Numbered from the stretch's first letter, positions 1 through 15,200 are shown. The stretch is DNA of 64,000 bases from Glandiceps talaboti (GCF_964340395.1 NC_135552.1:28386181-28450180), one strand, 5' to 3'. The notes: generated by a model from the letters alone, not told the origin. Made by a program: numbers and translations.

Positions 1-280
1 TACATCACATATAAAGTATACTGGGATGTCACTGTAAGACAAATACATCACATATAAAGTATACTGGGATGTCACTGTAAGACAAACCAATACATCACAT
101 ATAAAGTATACTGAGATGTCACTGTAAGACAAACCAATACATCACATATAAAGTATACTGAGATGTCACTGTAAGACAAATACATCACATATAAAGTATA
201 CTGGGATGTCACTATAAGACAAATACATCACATATAAAGTATACTGGGATGTCACTATAAGACAAACACATCACATATAA
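1..280. repeat. Tandem repeat, 43/47-bp units
   Basis: About six units built on ACATCACATATAAAGTATAC and GGGATGTCACTGTAAGAC. Units are 43 bases, or 47 where CCAA is inserted. It lies in the intron after white exon 16 and begins at the window edge, so its full length is unknown. Confidence 0.95.
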
Positions 281-410
281 GATTTTGTTATTTTTAGAAT
301 GCATGTTTTCAGTAACATCTCATCTGTTATCTAAGAAATAGTTTTGTGAGGTATATCTGTGAGAATATTTGATGTTTAATTACATTGGTTTTATTTGTTT
401 TGAGACTTAC

Positions 411-516
411 TTTGTGTTGAGGAATAAACCACCAAATAGCAGGAGGGGTATGATGAGTGGTGGTGCTATCGCCAAGGCAACTGACACACTCGGACTAAAA
501 GTACTAATCATATAAC
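411..516 (-). CDS. white: white exon 16 (TM5), last coding exon in window
   Basis: Encodes [20 protein letters not shown] then [14 protein letters not shown], matching the conserved White segment ending in LFGGFFLN. Acceptor CATACAG, donor ACAAA|GTAAGT, so at least one more coding exon lies beyond base 1. Confidence 0.95.
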
Positions 517-3212
517 CTGTATGAGGAAGGAAATGAGATTTCATGAGATTTCAAAAATACCATATTGATAAAGATTGGTTCTTGTTACAGACACAGTGTG
601 TGGGTGTTAGTCTGTCTACGTCTGCAGTGTGTGGGTGTTAGTCTGTCTACGTCTGGAGTGTGTGGGTGTTAGTCTGTCTACGTCTGGAGTGTGTGGGTGT
701 TAGTCTGTCTACGTCTGCAGTGTGTGGGTGTTAGTCTGTCTACGTCTGCAGTGTGTGGGTGTTATAGTCTGTCTACGTCTGCAGTGTGTGGGTGTTATAG
801 TCTGTCTACGTCTGCAGTGTGTGGGTGTTAGTCTGTCTACGTCTGCAGTGTGTGGGTGTTATAGTCTGTCTACGTCTGCAGTGTGTGGGTGTTATAGTCT
901 GTCTACATCTGCAGTGTGTGGGTGTTAGTCTGTCTACGTCTGCAGTGTGTGGGTGTTAGTCTGTCTACGTCTGGAGTGTGTGGGTGTTAGTCTGTCTACG
1001 TCTGGAGTGTGTGGGTGTTAGTCTGTCTACGTCTGGAGTGTGTGGGTGTTAGTCTGTCTACGTCTGGAGTGTGTGGGTGTTAGTCTGTCTACGTCTGCAG
1101 TGTGTGGGTGTTAGTCTGTCTACGTCTGCAGTGTGTGGGTGTTAGTCTGTCTACGTCTGGAGTGTGTGGGTGTTAGTCTGTCTACGTCTGCAGTGTGTGG
1201 GTGTTAGTCTGTCTACGTCTGGAGTGTGTGGGTGTTAGTCTGTCTACGTCTGCAGTGTGTGGGTGTTAGTCTGTCTACGTCTGGAGTGTGTGGCTGTTAG
1301 TCTGTCTACGTCTGCAGTGTGTGGCTGTTAGTCTGTCTACGTCTGGAGTGTGTGGGTGTTAGTCTGTCTACGTCTGCAGTGTGTGGGTGTTAGTCTGTCT
1401 ACGTCTGGAGTGTGTGGCTGTTAGTCTGTCTACGTCTGCAGTGTGTGGGTGTTAGTCTGTCTACGTCTGGAGTGTGTGGGTGTTAGTCTGTCTACGTCTG
1501 GAGTGTGTGGGTGTTAGTCTGTCTACGTCTGGAGTGTGTGGGTGTTAGTCTGTCTACGTCTGCAGTGTGTGGGTGTTAGTCTGTCTACGTCTGCAGTGTG
1601 TGGGTGTTAGTCTGTCTACGTCTGCAGTGTGTGGGTGTTAGTCTGTCTATGTCTGCAGTGTGTGGGTGTTAGTCTGTCTATGTCTGCAGTGTGTGGGTGT
1701 TAGTCTGTCTATGTCTGCAGTGTGTGGGTGTTAGTCTGTCTATGTCTGCAGTGTGTGGGTGTTAGTCTGTCTACGTCTGCAGTGTGTGGGTGTTAGTCTG
1801 TCTACGTCTGCAGTGTGTGGGTGTTAGTCTGTCTACGTCTGCAGTGTGTGGGTGTTAGTCTGTCTACGTCTGCAGTGTGTGGGTGTTAGTCTGTCTACGT
1901 CTGCAGTGTGTGGGTGTTAGTCTGTCTACGTCTGCAGTGTGTGGGTGTTAGTCTGTCTACGTCTGCAGTGTGTGGGTGTTAGTCTGTCTACGTCTGCAGT
2001 GTGTGGGTGTTAGTCTGTCTACGTCTGGAGTGTGTGGGTGTTAGTCTGTCTACGTCTACAGTGTGTGGGTGTTAGTCTGTCTACGTCTGGAGTGTGTGGG
2101 TGTTAGTCTGTCTACGTCTGCAGTGTGTGGGTGTTATAGTCTGTCTACATCTGCAGTGTGTGGGTGTTATAGTCTGTCTACGTCTGCAGTGTGTGGGTGT
2201 TATAGTCTGTCTACGTCTGGAGTGTGTGGGTGTTAGTCTGTCTACGTCTGGAGTGTGTGGGTGTTAGTCTGTCTACGTCTGCAGTGTGTGGGTGTTAGTC
2301 TGTCTACGTCTGCAGTGTGTGGGTGTTAGTCTGTCTACGTCTGCAGTGTGTGGGTGTTAGTCTGTCTATGTCTGCAGTGTGTGGGTGTTAGTCTGTCTAC
2401 GTCTGGAGTGTGTGGGTGTTAGTCTGTCTACGTCTGCAGTGTGTGGGTGTTAGTCTGTCTACGTCTGGAGTGTGTGGGTGTTAGTCTGTCTACGTCTGGA
2501 GTGTGTGGGTGTTAGTCTGTCTACGTCTGCAGTGTGTGGGTGTTAGTCTGTCTACGTCTGCAGTGTGTGGGTGTTAGTCTGTCTACGTCTGGAGTGTGTG
2601 GGTGTTAGTCTGTCTACGTCTGCAGTGTGTGGGTGTTAGTCTGTCTACGTCTGCAGTGTGTGGGTGTTAGTCTGTCTACGTCTGCAGTGTGTGGGTGTTA
2701 GTCTGTCTACGTCTGCAGTGTGTTTGTGTCTTGATAATATCCTTACTTTTGAGTGATGATAAAAATGGGAATGTCTGTCTGTGTCTGTCTGTCAGCCTGC
2801 CTGTGTCTCTGTCTGTCTGTGTCTGTCTGTCAGCCTGCCTGTGTCTCTGTCTGTCTGTGTCTGTCTGTCAGCCTGCCTGTGTCTCTGTCTGTCTGTCAGT
2901 CTGCTGGCCTGCCTTTGTCTCTGTCTGTCAGCCTGTCTGTCTGTTTCTCTGTCTGTCTGTCTCTGTCAGCCTGCCTGCCTGTCTGTCTGTCTGTGCCTGC
3001 CTGTCTGTGTCTCTGTCTGCAGCCTGCCTGTCTGTCTGTCTGTATGTCGGTGTCTTGAGATCTGTCTGTCTGTCAGCCTGCCTGCCTGCCTGCCTGTGTC
3101 TCTGTCTGTCAGCCTGCCTGTCTGTCTGTCAGCCTCCCTGCCTGCCTGTCTGTCTGTCAGCCTACATGCCTGTGTCTGTCAGCCTGTCTGCCTGTGTCTC
3201 TGTCAGCCCGCC

Positions 3213-3247
<35 letters not shown>

Positions 3248-6200
3248 GTCTCTGTCGGTCAGCCTGCCTGTCTGCCTGTCTGTCTGTCTCTCAGCCTGCC
3301 TGTCTGTCTGTCTGTCTGTGCCTGTCTGTCGGTGTCTCTGTCAGCCTGCCTGCCTGCCTGTGTCTCTGTCTGTCAGCCTGCCTGTCTGTCTGTCTGCCTC
3401 CCTGCCTGTCTGTCAGCTTGCCTACCTGTCTGTCTGTCAGCCTACCTGCCTGTGTCTGTCTGCCTGTCTGCCTGCCTGTGTGTCTGTCAGCCTGCCTGCC
3501 TGTCTGTCAGCCTGCTTGCCTGTGTGTGTGCATGCGTGTGCGCGTGTCTGTCTGCCTGCCTGTATATGTGTGTCTGTCTGTGTATGTGAATCAGTCTGTG
3601 TTTATGTACATCTGTGTCTATCTCTGTATAATTATGTTATACAAAATCAGTAACTGCAAAATGTACTGAAGGGTCAAAGTGTGATGAAAACTAGTTTTTA
3701 ATTTTCAAAGGAAAAGGTTTATAGTAACCTTGCAAATGAGTAAAAGTGTTCAGGTTTCAGGAAAGTTAGGAATCAAAGATGGCGTTTCAGAATTGTTCAG
3801 TTTTGTACTTTCATTTTTCACCACCATCACCACTGTGCAGATGTTCATAATACTTACCAAATGAAACAGAGACATTGCACACCAGAATAAGAATACCGCA
3901 ACAAATGCAGAAGTTTTCAAATGCTGGATAGAGACCTGTCAAGATGTAACAATACAGGATAATTTTGAAATGCTAATAAATATTGTTTGTAATCAGTTTA
4001 CCAAGGTTTAGTAAAAAAGAATTGTACAATGAAATTGGTATTAATGTGAAAACATACCTAAAGGTGCTAAAGTTATAGTAAATGTAATTTACATAACTTA
4101 CTTTCTTTCTCTTTATTTATTCACAAACTATCCAAAGATGTCATAAAATCAAATGTTTTACTTACCAACCATCCAGTATGTGATGGCTGTGAACACTATG
4201 GGCAGTATTATAAACTGATAGGGAAGCTGTAAAGGAACCACAAAATAGGGTTGAATTTATGACTTTTTTGAAAATGATTAACTTCATTCATATCTACAAC
4301 TACCCATCAAGTTATTGTCAAGAAACCCCTTGTGATTTTGACTTGTCAACCATGTCTGTCTGAAATCCTAATACGATATAAATTCCAATCCAAAGCCAAT
4401 ACATAGAGGGTGTTTATGAGCTACATACAGGTGATAATATTCATTTTAATGTTTCCTATACTTCTGTATAAAAACTTTGTTTTTTTAATCATAATTATTT
4501 ATTTCTTCAAGACAATAGCAAATGATTAGATGAGCAACGTCAGGCAACATTAACTTGTGTTATATTTCCAATTTTCAGTCTGGTTCAATATACCATATTC
4601 TGGTTATTGGAAAAACAAAAGGTTGTACAGTTTGGCCACTAGGAGTGCTGTTTGTAAGCAATTTTTTGGAGGGCTATATAGGACAGTTGAGTACTATAGA
4701 ATTAGAATTAGAATTAGTTTAATTAGTACTATAGCCTCCTTTTCAGAAAAACTCACCATTTCCAAAGTATTTCACAGCAAAATGGGTTGCATGGTAAACT
4801 AGTCAGACCTACTGACTTTATTTCATGGCATGGAATTATTTGAAACTCACAGAATTCTTTTGCATTGAATTAAAATTTTGTCCAAACAGACTGACCCACT
4901 ACTCAGAATATGTGACCTTATGAACACCTGAGCCTAATATGGGTTCAATATGTTGACAAAGAGTGTATAAAAAAGTGTACAGTACAGACAAATCAGGTAA
5001 CAATTTCCAAATTTGTGTTTGGAACAACAGTTTAATTTGATACTATGCTTTACTATTAAAATCATTTACTGTTAAAACACAGATTTTCATCTTGATAATT
5101 ATGTTCTTTGGTTTTGATACAGAAAAACAATGTCATGGTGAACTCTATACAATGTTATTGACTTGAAATATTGAGGTCACCGAGTTGCATGATTGGATTG
5201 TATTACCTTTATTTTTGCTTGAATTGATCTTTGTATGATCACATGTTTATGGGGGCAGAGAAATCAAGTGAATGTGTAGTACAAAGGATGACTCACACAA
5301 AATACAGGTACCATACTATAAAACTGAGATCAACTCCAAGAACTAGTTAATGTAAAATGAGATCAACTCCAAGAACTAGTTAATTTAAACATGAAATTTA
5401 AATTGCAGTGGATGCTATTTTGTCAAAACTGTACCATATCACTTTCACTGGATTCATTCAGTTGTGAATAGCATTTTGGAAAATTACGATCTTGATAAAT
5501 TTTATGACACTGTTGTTACTTTCATTTAAATCACTCAGATGTGATGATCAGCATTGTTATTTAACAACCTTCTTTTACCTACTAAAATTGTTTTTAGTTG
5601 ACACCCACAGAAGGTGATCCCCTGACTTGTAGCCCATAAAATCACAATTTTATGACTCATTCATCTGAGTCACTTGGGCAATGCTACTGACACTATGAGT
5701 TGCTATTTCAAACATGGTATGAAATAGTCTTTGTTTGTCAGAGTGGTTATTGTATCTCATCATTGCATTCAGGGTTTTAACTGTCACTGGCAGCTTCATT
5801 TGATAAAATCCACACTAATTAATGTCTACTTCCTGCAGTACTAGTTGTGTAGAACCATGGGCAAAGTGCTCAATTTTAAACGTACTTGCAGAACTGAATT
5901 TAAATGCATGCTGAATTTCAGACATCATTACTGGGACAAGCCATTAGCCAAGCAAGTGGACTTGTTATCAAAGAGTACCAATATTTACACATGTGATGAT
6001 GGGCTCTTACATAACACAAATAAACAGCTGTAAAAGTGTAGTTCACAGCGTAAGATCATTTCTAAGGAGTGAGTCAATTGAGGCAAACCTTATCTCCATC
6101 TTATATCAGTTGTTATCAATTTATTAGGCTATTATAAGTAACGCTACAAACAGCTTTAGAGATGCAAACAACTTTTATGACACCCGTTTTCGCCAGGCAA

Positions 6201-9200
6201 GCCCGCGGGTTTGTTGCACTTGGACCGCTAATGGTTTGTGACTGTCATGTGTACATAGCATTAAATATTATATATATATATATATATATACGGTACTAAA
6301 TATCAAATGTATACAGTACTAAATATCAAATGTATACAGTACTAAATATCAAATGTATACGGTACTAAATATAAAATATATACAGTACTAAATATCAAAT
6401 ACATGTTGCTGAAACAGCACTACCTCATCACAATTGGTTAAGGACACAAATATGTATGTTATTACTTACCTCCACTAAATTTTTGCATATAAAGTAGACA
6501 TCAGTTCGGTACATGCCATTGAAATGTTCTCGTAGAAATACTGGCAATTCAAGTGGGAAAACCTGAAATCATAGATACATCCATTAATCAGTTTTCATGT
6601 GTGTATGTTCATATAGTTTTATTCACTGTGTTGAATTCTCAACAAAACTTTAATTCCATTAATAATTAACAGTGCAATAAAATATCAGAGTCTTCCATTA
6701 TTTTGATGACTGACTGCCATCTTCATCTGGAAAGGCTTCTCATATATGTGCTTTTAAGGTGTCCTTATTACTGCAATTTACATAACTTTACAAATAACTA
6801 AGAACTAGACGATCTCAGAACAGAGTAATCAGTCCAAGTTTGAAAATATGAGCCAACTGCTGTGATAAATTGGAAGCAGAAATCAAATTTGGTGTGTTGA
6901 GAATATTTATCACTTTAGTATAATACTATGACAGAACCCCATGACATGTGAGTGCAAGTGTGGTGTACTCAGGGTATTTGCATGAGTGCTTGCAGTGTTC
7001 TCTGCACCTGTAGTTTCATGAGCAAAGTGAGAGTGTATTCTGTCAAGTATATTGACATCACAGTGGTTTATATTACAGTGTGGTACACTGAAGCCTACCT
7101 GGATAACTGCAAATAAATTAGCAAACGTCATGTTGGTCACAAACAGAAATAGGCATCCATTAATGTTCTGAATACTGTCTTGATCTAATGGCTGTTGTAA
7201 GAAAACTAACCCAATAATCAATGCAATGATCTGAAAAAATAACATTAAAAACATGTGTATTATTATTCCTCATTCTTTACCCAGGGAATGCATTTTAATA
7301 TGTTGTCAAATTCTAAAGTTGTTGTTTGTAGAAGGTGCTGCCTGATACAGTCATTAATGACAAATCTGTGCAAAAATTCTGAAAAACATGAATTTACTCG
7401 TTTGCTAGCTGATTAAGTCATCCACACCAACTCTTTGTAAAAATTCTTAACAACATCAATTATTACTACCTGACTTAAACTTAGGTGCAATTGTTATCAA
7501 GAAATGGTGAATTGGTCAACATGAGCATTGTTTGCACTTGCAGATGATTGATATAATTCTAGTGACAACATTGATAACACAATCATACTTTTCAAAAAAT
7601 AGTGACAATGCAAATACTCTCAAAATGCTATTCACAACTGAATGAATCCAGTTGAGATACGGTTATGTTTAGGGTTATGTGCACAGTCCAACATCATTAA
7701 AATCTTCATCTAAACTTTGACTATTAACTTCTATATAATCTTCATCTGAACTTTGACTATCAATTTGACTTTATTTATGTCACATATGTTCAGCAAAAAT
7801 GTTCAATCTTGCAAAAATGAAAGTATTCACATTATTGACATCATTATGTTTTACATTTACTTTTTACTTACAATATTTCTTAGTCTATGAACTTTTGTGT
7901 AAAACTTTGCAACACAAATATAGATATATACTAAACTTAAAATTAATTTAACATATTTGAGAAGGGCAAGGTTTAATTATAATCATTTCAATTCAAGACT
8001 CTAGAAAGAAATTTGAAAGTACAGATAAATCCACTTACAATTGTCTGTAAAGTTCGAACTCTAATAATCATCGGTTCCCGTGCATTATCCAAATAAGTAC
8101 GCCACATGACGGCTCTGAACTGGGCAAACCACGAAGCTTTGTAACTGAACCAAACAAAATGAACCATACTCAGTTATTAATTGTTCAAAAAATGGCATAA
8201 CAAAATATGAAAGAGACAAAATTGTTTCTTGATCCTGCACAAAAGTAAAATCATATTTGCAATTCTTGATATGTTTTATAACATTTTACTTTACAGGGTT
8301 GTCGGTGGCCAAGTGGTTAAACCACTTGCCTCTTACCACTGCGGTCGGGGTTCGAACCCAAATTTACCACGCTGTAAGTAAGAAGAGTGCCGTTCAGTTT
8401 GACTCTACCGAACAACGCAGGTTTTCCCCGGGTACTCCGGTTTCCTCCTGCATTAACACTGAACCCATGAGGGATGGCCCTCACTGGACTTCTTGGGAGA
8501 CAAGTGTTTAAATGCTTAAAGAACTATCCAGTATAAATAAAGATTATTATTATTATAAACTTTGGTCAAAGTAAACAAAAGAACATCATGTCTATAGTAA
8601 TGTATGTGTAGCATATAGAACGGTAGTCATCATATTAACCAATCAATGGTTGGTATTTTTATGATGAGCCTAGGTGGTCAAATTCTTTTCCAGGTAATAA
8701 GAATTATCATCTTGAAATATATACAAGAAAAGATTTCTCTTTTGTTTTATTCTTTACTTTTTAATGATGTTAAAAAATGATTTGAAACCCTGTAACTAAT
8801 TATAACAGAAATCAACCATAAAAACTATTGTACTTTGTCAAGCAAATAAATATCAACTCACGGTGATCTGCTTTGGAAGCGTTCAAGGTCCTAAAATGAA
8901 CAAAACAATAGGATATACATCTAATTGTTATCCAACGCAGGATTTTAAGTGACATTCAATAATATTCATTTCAAATTTTACATAAATAAAAACAATGGTA
9001 TTGATATTTACCTCACTATCACCAAAACTGTCATCAGGCTTCACCCTGTTATGTACATCTCTACCATAACTTGAAGTATCGTAACAATTACAAATTTTCT
9101 AAGAAAAAAACAAGAGAATAAACAAAAAAAAATGAACATTTGAGAACATATGTATTTCGGCACAGTATTGTTACAGTTTGAGATAAAGTTATCAATTGTG

Positions 9201-12200
9201 TCAAAGTTGATACAGAAATCAGGGTATAGAGCTGCCAAGTGTAGACAGAAAAAAAAAACATCTTTGCCATAGAGGGCGCTATATATCTGATAAGCTCACA
9301 CCTTCAAACAAACATTGAAATGTCAAAACCAGACAAATCATGCCTGTTACGTTTTTTATTTTGAGATTTGAAAGATACATCAAGAGATAGCATAGCATCA
9401 GTAAGTCAGTCTTGCAACACAACGTTTGCAAAAAACATTTTTGTGAAAATATCTGTATTTTCACCAACCTCCACTTTCTCTCTGCATTGTCTTTCTTTAC
9501 CCGGTACAATAGCCAATGTTTGAATGTAGAAATCAGCTGGGTTGTAGTTTGTTGGACAAGTAAAACCAATACTGGAAATGAATATGATAAAAAGAGACAA
9601 ATTATATCTATATATATATGTACATTACAATTACAAGGTACTATATTATTCCAATTTCCATCTTGTACCTAATACACTTATTATATTCTTTGAGAAATAT
9701 TTGTAATTTGGAAGATCAGCTGTGAATATACTGTTTTGCTGAATGTGATATCAAGGTGAGATTTCACAAATGTGTATCACTTGAGTTTGAATGTTCATCT
9801 GTGTGTTAGACTTGTAGTTGTGCATTCAAGACTTTAATTAATACAGAGTACAATAAACTTCATATTCTGCAAGTATGATCAGAACATTGGTGTAAAATTG
9901 TCGGAAGATACATCAAAGGGATTACTTTTTTGTTTCTGTCTGATTATATTCCATGACATTCTATATGATAAATCTTCATATCGGTAGTATTTAAGTGGCT
10001 AACAAGTAAAATCAGCAAAAGTCATTCAGAAATTCTCTAACTGGTAATATTGAGCTTTGTAAAATAAATGTTAGAGTGGCCTGAGAGGCTTAGAATCAAC
10101 AGGAAAAATTGTGATGAGACCATATTGAGCATTCACCAAAAACCCCTATATTATTTTGTATTTTTACCTTTAGTTTGACACAGTGATACTAAATATCTAC
10201 TTCATTATAAAACATGCTGCTATCACTTTCAACATTTCAAAAACCATATGCTGACTAAAATCTAAATTGGTTTGTGAAGCTCATAAATACATTGTATTAT
10301 CATATCACTTTCAACACCTTTACTGAAACAGATACATACAGAAATTATTCAAATTCACAATCTTGTGACTGAGAATTCAGTCAATTGTACCAAAATTTTG
10401 ATATAAATTTATTAACAATCATAGTTTTTATACCTGCAGTTCAAAATCAAGTTCAAATGTGTCAAAAATTTACAAAAAACAATGAAAAATGAAAAATAAG
10501 CATGTTTGATGGTTGCAGTTCAAAATCAATATCAAACATGTCAATAAGTTGAAATTTTTTTTGATAAACATGTTCGGCTGGAAATTCCTTGGTATTACAA
10601 ATTTGTATTAATGGTTTTTAGCAGCAAAATGCTTGTAATTTGTATATTTTTGGCAGCAAAATTGAACTTTTGCATCAATATTTTGGATGGGAAAATACTC
10701 AGCATGGAAATTTTGTATTAACATTTTTGGGCTAGAACATACCTGACATTGGAATTTTAATCAATATTTTGAGCAAGGAAACTACATTGCTTGATAATAG
10801 TATTTTGATTGTATTTCTACATACTTCATGGTCAATGTCATATTTTTGGTGAATGAATCAATGAGAATGTTGCAGGGACTGGATATCTGGAGATAGACAT
10901 TCTGACACTGACCTTGAAAAATGTTTAAGTGCATCACTTGTTGACCCAAGAAAGGCTACCCTCCCTTCTGCCATTAATAGTAATCTGTAAAAATAAAACA
11001 AAACATACATAAACCATATGATAAACAAGTCTTCATTGAAGACATATCTCCCACTGAAGTATTGTATTTCATGGCTGTACTTCGGTCAAAAGTTACATGA
11101 GCTTGAAGATAATTCATGTGCCCAATGTTATCACGTATATATATGATTTGGAAGACATCAGTCACATCAAAATACTACAAAGTGAGTGATACACAACAAA
11201 ACGAATTGAATTTGATGTGAGACAACAAAGGTTAAAGTCAAGGTCAAATCTAAGAAATAGACAGAAAGACAGATGAACAGACAAATGGACAGAACCCAAT
11301 GTCGTACCCCACTTTAAACTTAACTTAATAATAATGTAAAACATGATAAGCAATGTGTCTCAGGCATGTCACATGAAGATGATACATTGTATATGACACT
11401 GCTAACATGTGACCATATAACACCCTTGATCAGAATGATGTATTTTGACCCCCAACAAAACATGTTGTCTCTTATTAGAAGGCACACTGCTTCTAGCTTT
11501 GTTTTGGTTTTACAAGTGAGCATGAGAAGGAGAAAAGAATGACTTCACTTACCTATCAAACATTGCATAAACTTCAGATGAAGGCTGGTGAATTGTACAT
11601 AGTATGGTTCGACCCTGAGCTGCAAGTTGTTGTAAAGTTGACACCACACTCTGGGCCATGAATGAATCTAAACCTGAAGTCGGTTCATCACAAAACATCA
11701 ATGGTGGATTTGTCAATACCTGGAACAATCACAAACATCAACACATAATATATATCTTGCAAAATTGTTTGCCAAACTCTACAAACAAAACTCTAAACAC
11801 AAAAGTCCATGGTAAGTATGGAGGTGATAACTAACAAGTGCATATCTTTGTCAGGTGCTACATGAGTACTCCTGGCTGGAGCCACACTCATTCTCGTTTA
11901 GGACTTATGTCCCATACCCATACTAGTGAGAAGGGAAAAACACATGATATACACATGGTGTGATGACAATAATGACGTTGTTGTAACAACTATATTTCAT
12001 GAGTGCAAATTACTTACCTAGTATATTTTAACTAACTTCTTCATATGTTATGTACATGGTTCTGTGATATAAACTCATCACATGACTACACAATGGCGTT
12101 GTATATTATTGATATTTCAATATTTTTTGTTTCTCACTTACCTCTGATGCAAATGACAATCTCTTCATTTCACCGCCAGATATTCCCTTAATTCCCCTAG

Positions 12201-15200
12201 CTGGGTTTCCAATAATTGTATTGGCACATTTTGTTAAACCAAGCTGAAATGATAAAGATAAAAGTTACAGAAAATCCTGGCTCATATCAATCTCATTCTC
12301 TCTTCTATAGGTACTCGGTATTACTATTAGTATTTAACTTATAAGATATGTTGAGCCGCCCTATCAGCCACCACTCAGAGAGGGATATGAGTGTGTCGAG
12401 CCGCCCCCTATCAGCCACCACTCAGAGAGGGATATGAGCGTGTTGAGCCACCCCCTATCAGCCACCACTCAGAGAGGGATATGAGTGTGTCGAGCCGCCC
12501 CCTATCAGCCACCACTCAGAGGGGAATATGAGCATGTCGAGCTGCCCTATCAGCCACCACTCAGAGGGGGATATGAGCATGTCGAGCTGCCCTATCAGCC
12601 ACCACTCAGAGAGGGATATGAAGACAGAACAACACTATGTATCTTAGTCTATGTCGGTATTGGAAATGTAAATATTTTGCAGTGAAATTCACATGGATTC
12701 AGATCAAACATCTGAAATTGAAATTGTTCTTGTTCAGTGAGGAAAATACAACTAACATAGGGGCTCTTGTCATTATGTTAGAGGCACAGACAAGTAGAAA
12801 CAACCCCCTTATGTGAAGAGTATTTTTAGCAGAATAAAGAAAACTACTAGGAAATATTTCAATTATGTTTGCTAGCTTAACTTATGAAAGGATGGGGGTG
12901 GGGGTGGGTTAATGATGATTTTGAATCAGTTGACTCAAACTTGGAGCACTGCAAATTTAAACCAATGGCATGTTTTTTGTAAAGTAGAAAAAACAGAAAA
13001 TAAATGCTATATATTCTCTTCAAATGTGGCTTCCACTATTATAAAATTTGAACAACACTTACAAAATTCAAACTTTCAAATCTATGAAGTCAATGCAAAT
13101 TGTATGTTTAGTCATAGTAAATATTGAGCATTCTTGTAATAGAATGGAAATCTTACCTCCTTGATAACCTCAGAGACTCTGTTCATCCTCTCTTTCTTAG
13201 GGATATGTTCATCCATTCGTAGCAATGCCTGGAAGATGGATAGCAAATTTACAGTTTTCCAGAATACAATGAGTAACAGGGAACACTACTGGAGGAAATA
13301 AACTTTAACGCACTTTCATAAACTTTCAGTTCTGGAAAGTCATTTCATGATTTTACATCACTAAATGTCTGATTGTTGAAAAACACTAAGTTGTAACTTG
13401 TTCTTCATTCATTGTTCAGTGGTACATTGCCACATGGGAGTCACCAGATATGTGATATCATAACATAAACATTCATAATTGTTTTATTTGAAAGTAATTA
13501 AGACTCAAGGTAATAAATGTAAAGTTTACAACATTGTCAAGTTGTGGCATTCCATTTTTATTTCAGATTATATTTCAAATCTGAATTCACTTGTAGTCAA
13601 GAATGCTCTCATTTTATAAAAAGATAAAAAATACCCCCCCCCCCCCCCATTATCATTTGCATGCAACTGTATGCCCCTTTATGGCTTATCTAGGGATACT
13701 GAATTTGTCTTCATCTAGCAAAATAATCTTAGCTATATCTCATACATTTTGAAGGATTTGATACACACCTGAAAAATGAGATGTTCCCTAACCCTGAGAT
13801 TGCCAAAGAACAGGTCTTCCTGTTGGACATATGCAGACAAGCTGGCCATTGACTTGCTCATTGGCTGGGCATTCACCATCACATGACCTTCTACTGTTAG
13901 ATTGCCACGGTTACGGTAAGTCAGTACATTCATTAGAGTTGACTTGCCAGCTCCACTGTGTATGAACAAAAAAAAACCAAAGAGCTTTTAAATGTATACA
14001 TGTTATTGTTTACAACACGGAACAATAAACTTTCACAAGACCTTCACAAAGGTGCAAACATTAACAGTAGTGTCTTTCATTGAAGTTCTGAGGTGAAATT
14101 ATGGCTCTTCAAAAGTGTTTCATGTAAAGAGAAAAAACTCAACAATACATTTATTGTATACAGTGTCACTCAAGTGAAACTTTATTTTCTCTTGAGACTT
14201 TGACAAGCAGGTTCCTGTTTAGTTAATGAAAGTTTTCACAAATACCGATATTTGACTACGATACTAAGCTTTAATTGTCTTGTGGAACAAAAAACATCAT
14301 TGTGAATAATACTGTCAGTGCATTTAACTATCTACTGTTTATTACTGTTTGCACTATGACAGAATTAAAGAATTTTGATCAAAAAGACATATTTTTAAAC
14401 CTAATTTGCATATTACTGATGGAATCATCATGTCATGAACAATTCTTAATCCAAACACCACTAAGAATGTTCCCACCAAATTTCAGACCAATCTGCAAAG
14501 TTGTTTTTGACCAAAAATCAAATTTTCTGAACCAAAACGCACATCTCTGAAGCGATCATTTTCATTTGAACAATTTTTCAACTAGACACCAAAAGTAATG
14601 TCATACCACGGCAATCAGTCTAGCAGTTTTTGAGTTTAAGTCGTTCATAGACAAACAAACGGACTGACAGATGGACAGACATCCCACCATGCCTATAGCA
14701 CTACTGAACCTTATCAGTTTAGTTGTGTTAAAAACTCACCAAACACCTACACAATAGTTGTAATCACTGTGTAATACCATAGACAGTGGAGGGGGACTGT
14801 CTATGGTAATACTACAAACTGCACAAACCCACATTACAGTAGTGTTACTGTTGACACAAGTACTCTGCTTGAATACACAAATCATTTGTCTTCCAGCTTT
14901 TGTGTGGATAAATGATTTGCATGAGAACATGGGTTGGAATTCTACAGGTATGCGAGACAGGAAAACAGTTGATGATGGTGCCCTGTCTGAGTGGGAGGGG
15001 AAAAACCAAAACAATACTTATACCAGCATTATATTTTGAAGTGTTTTACAAACGTTGAAATGAGAAAGTAAGTAGTGTTTCAAAAGTTCACCCATGCTTG
15101 CTTTTGTCGTTTTGGATCATTTATCTCAGGTATACATGGTGTATGTTCATATATTTACAACTTACAAGTATTTAGTTACTGAACCATTCTTATTCACATT

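Larger units (their letters stand above)
4227..6469. other. white intron 13 (2.2 kb)
   Basis: Non-coding. Contains a 33-base direct duplication near 5325-5390, the MITE-like element at 5924-6251 and a TA tract with a 23-bp repeat at 6262-6402. A segment of about 35 bases near 5444-5480 recurs inverted near 7595-7630. The rest is AT-rich with no recognised feature. Confidence 0.7.

Noticed and set aside
594-2724. CRISPR array
   Set aside because: The units are contiguous with no unique spacers, and the DNA is eukaryotic; it is an ordinary minisatellite.
2689-3669. A 326-codon Cys/Leu/Ser-rich plus-strand open frame
   Set aside because: It lies entirely in the 31-bp and CTGT tandem repeats, is open in all three forward frames, and falls inside a white intron.
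8257-8511. An 84-codon frame at 8.3 kb
   Set aside because: It runs through a tRNA-derived SINE; the tRNA-like head with A and B boxes explains the sequence.
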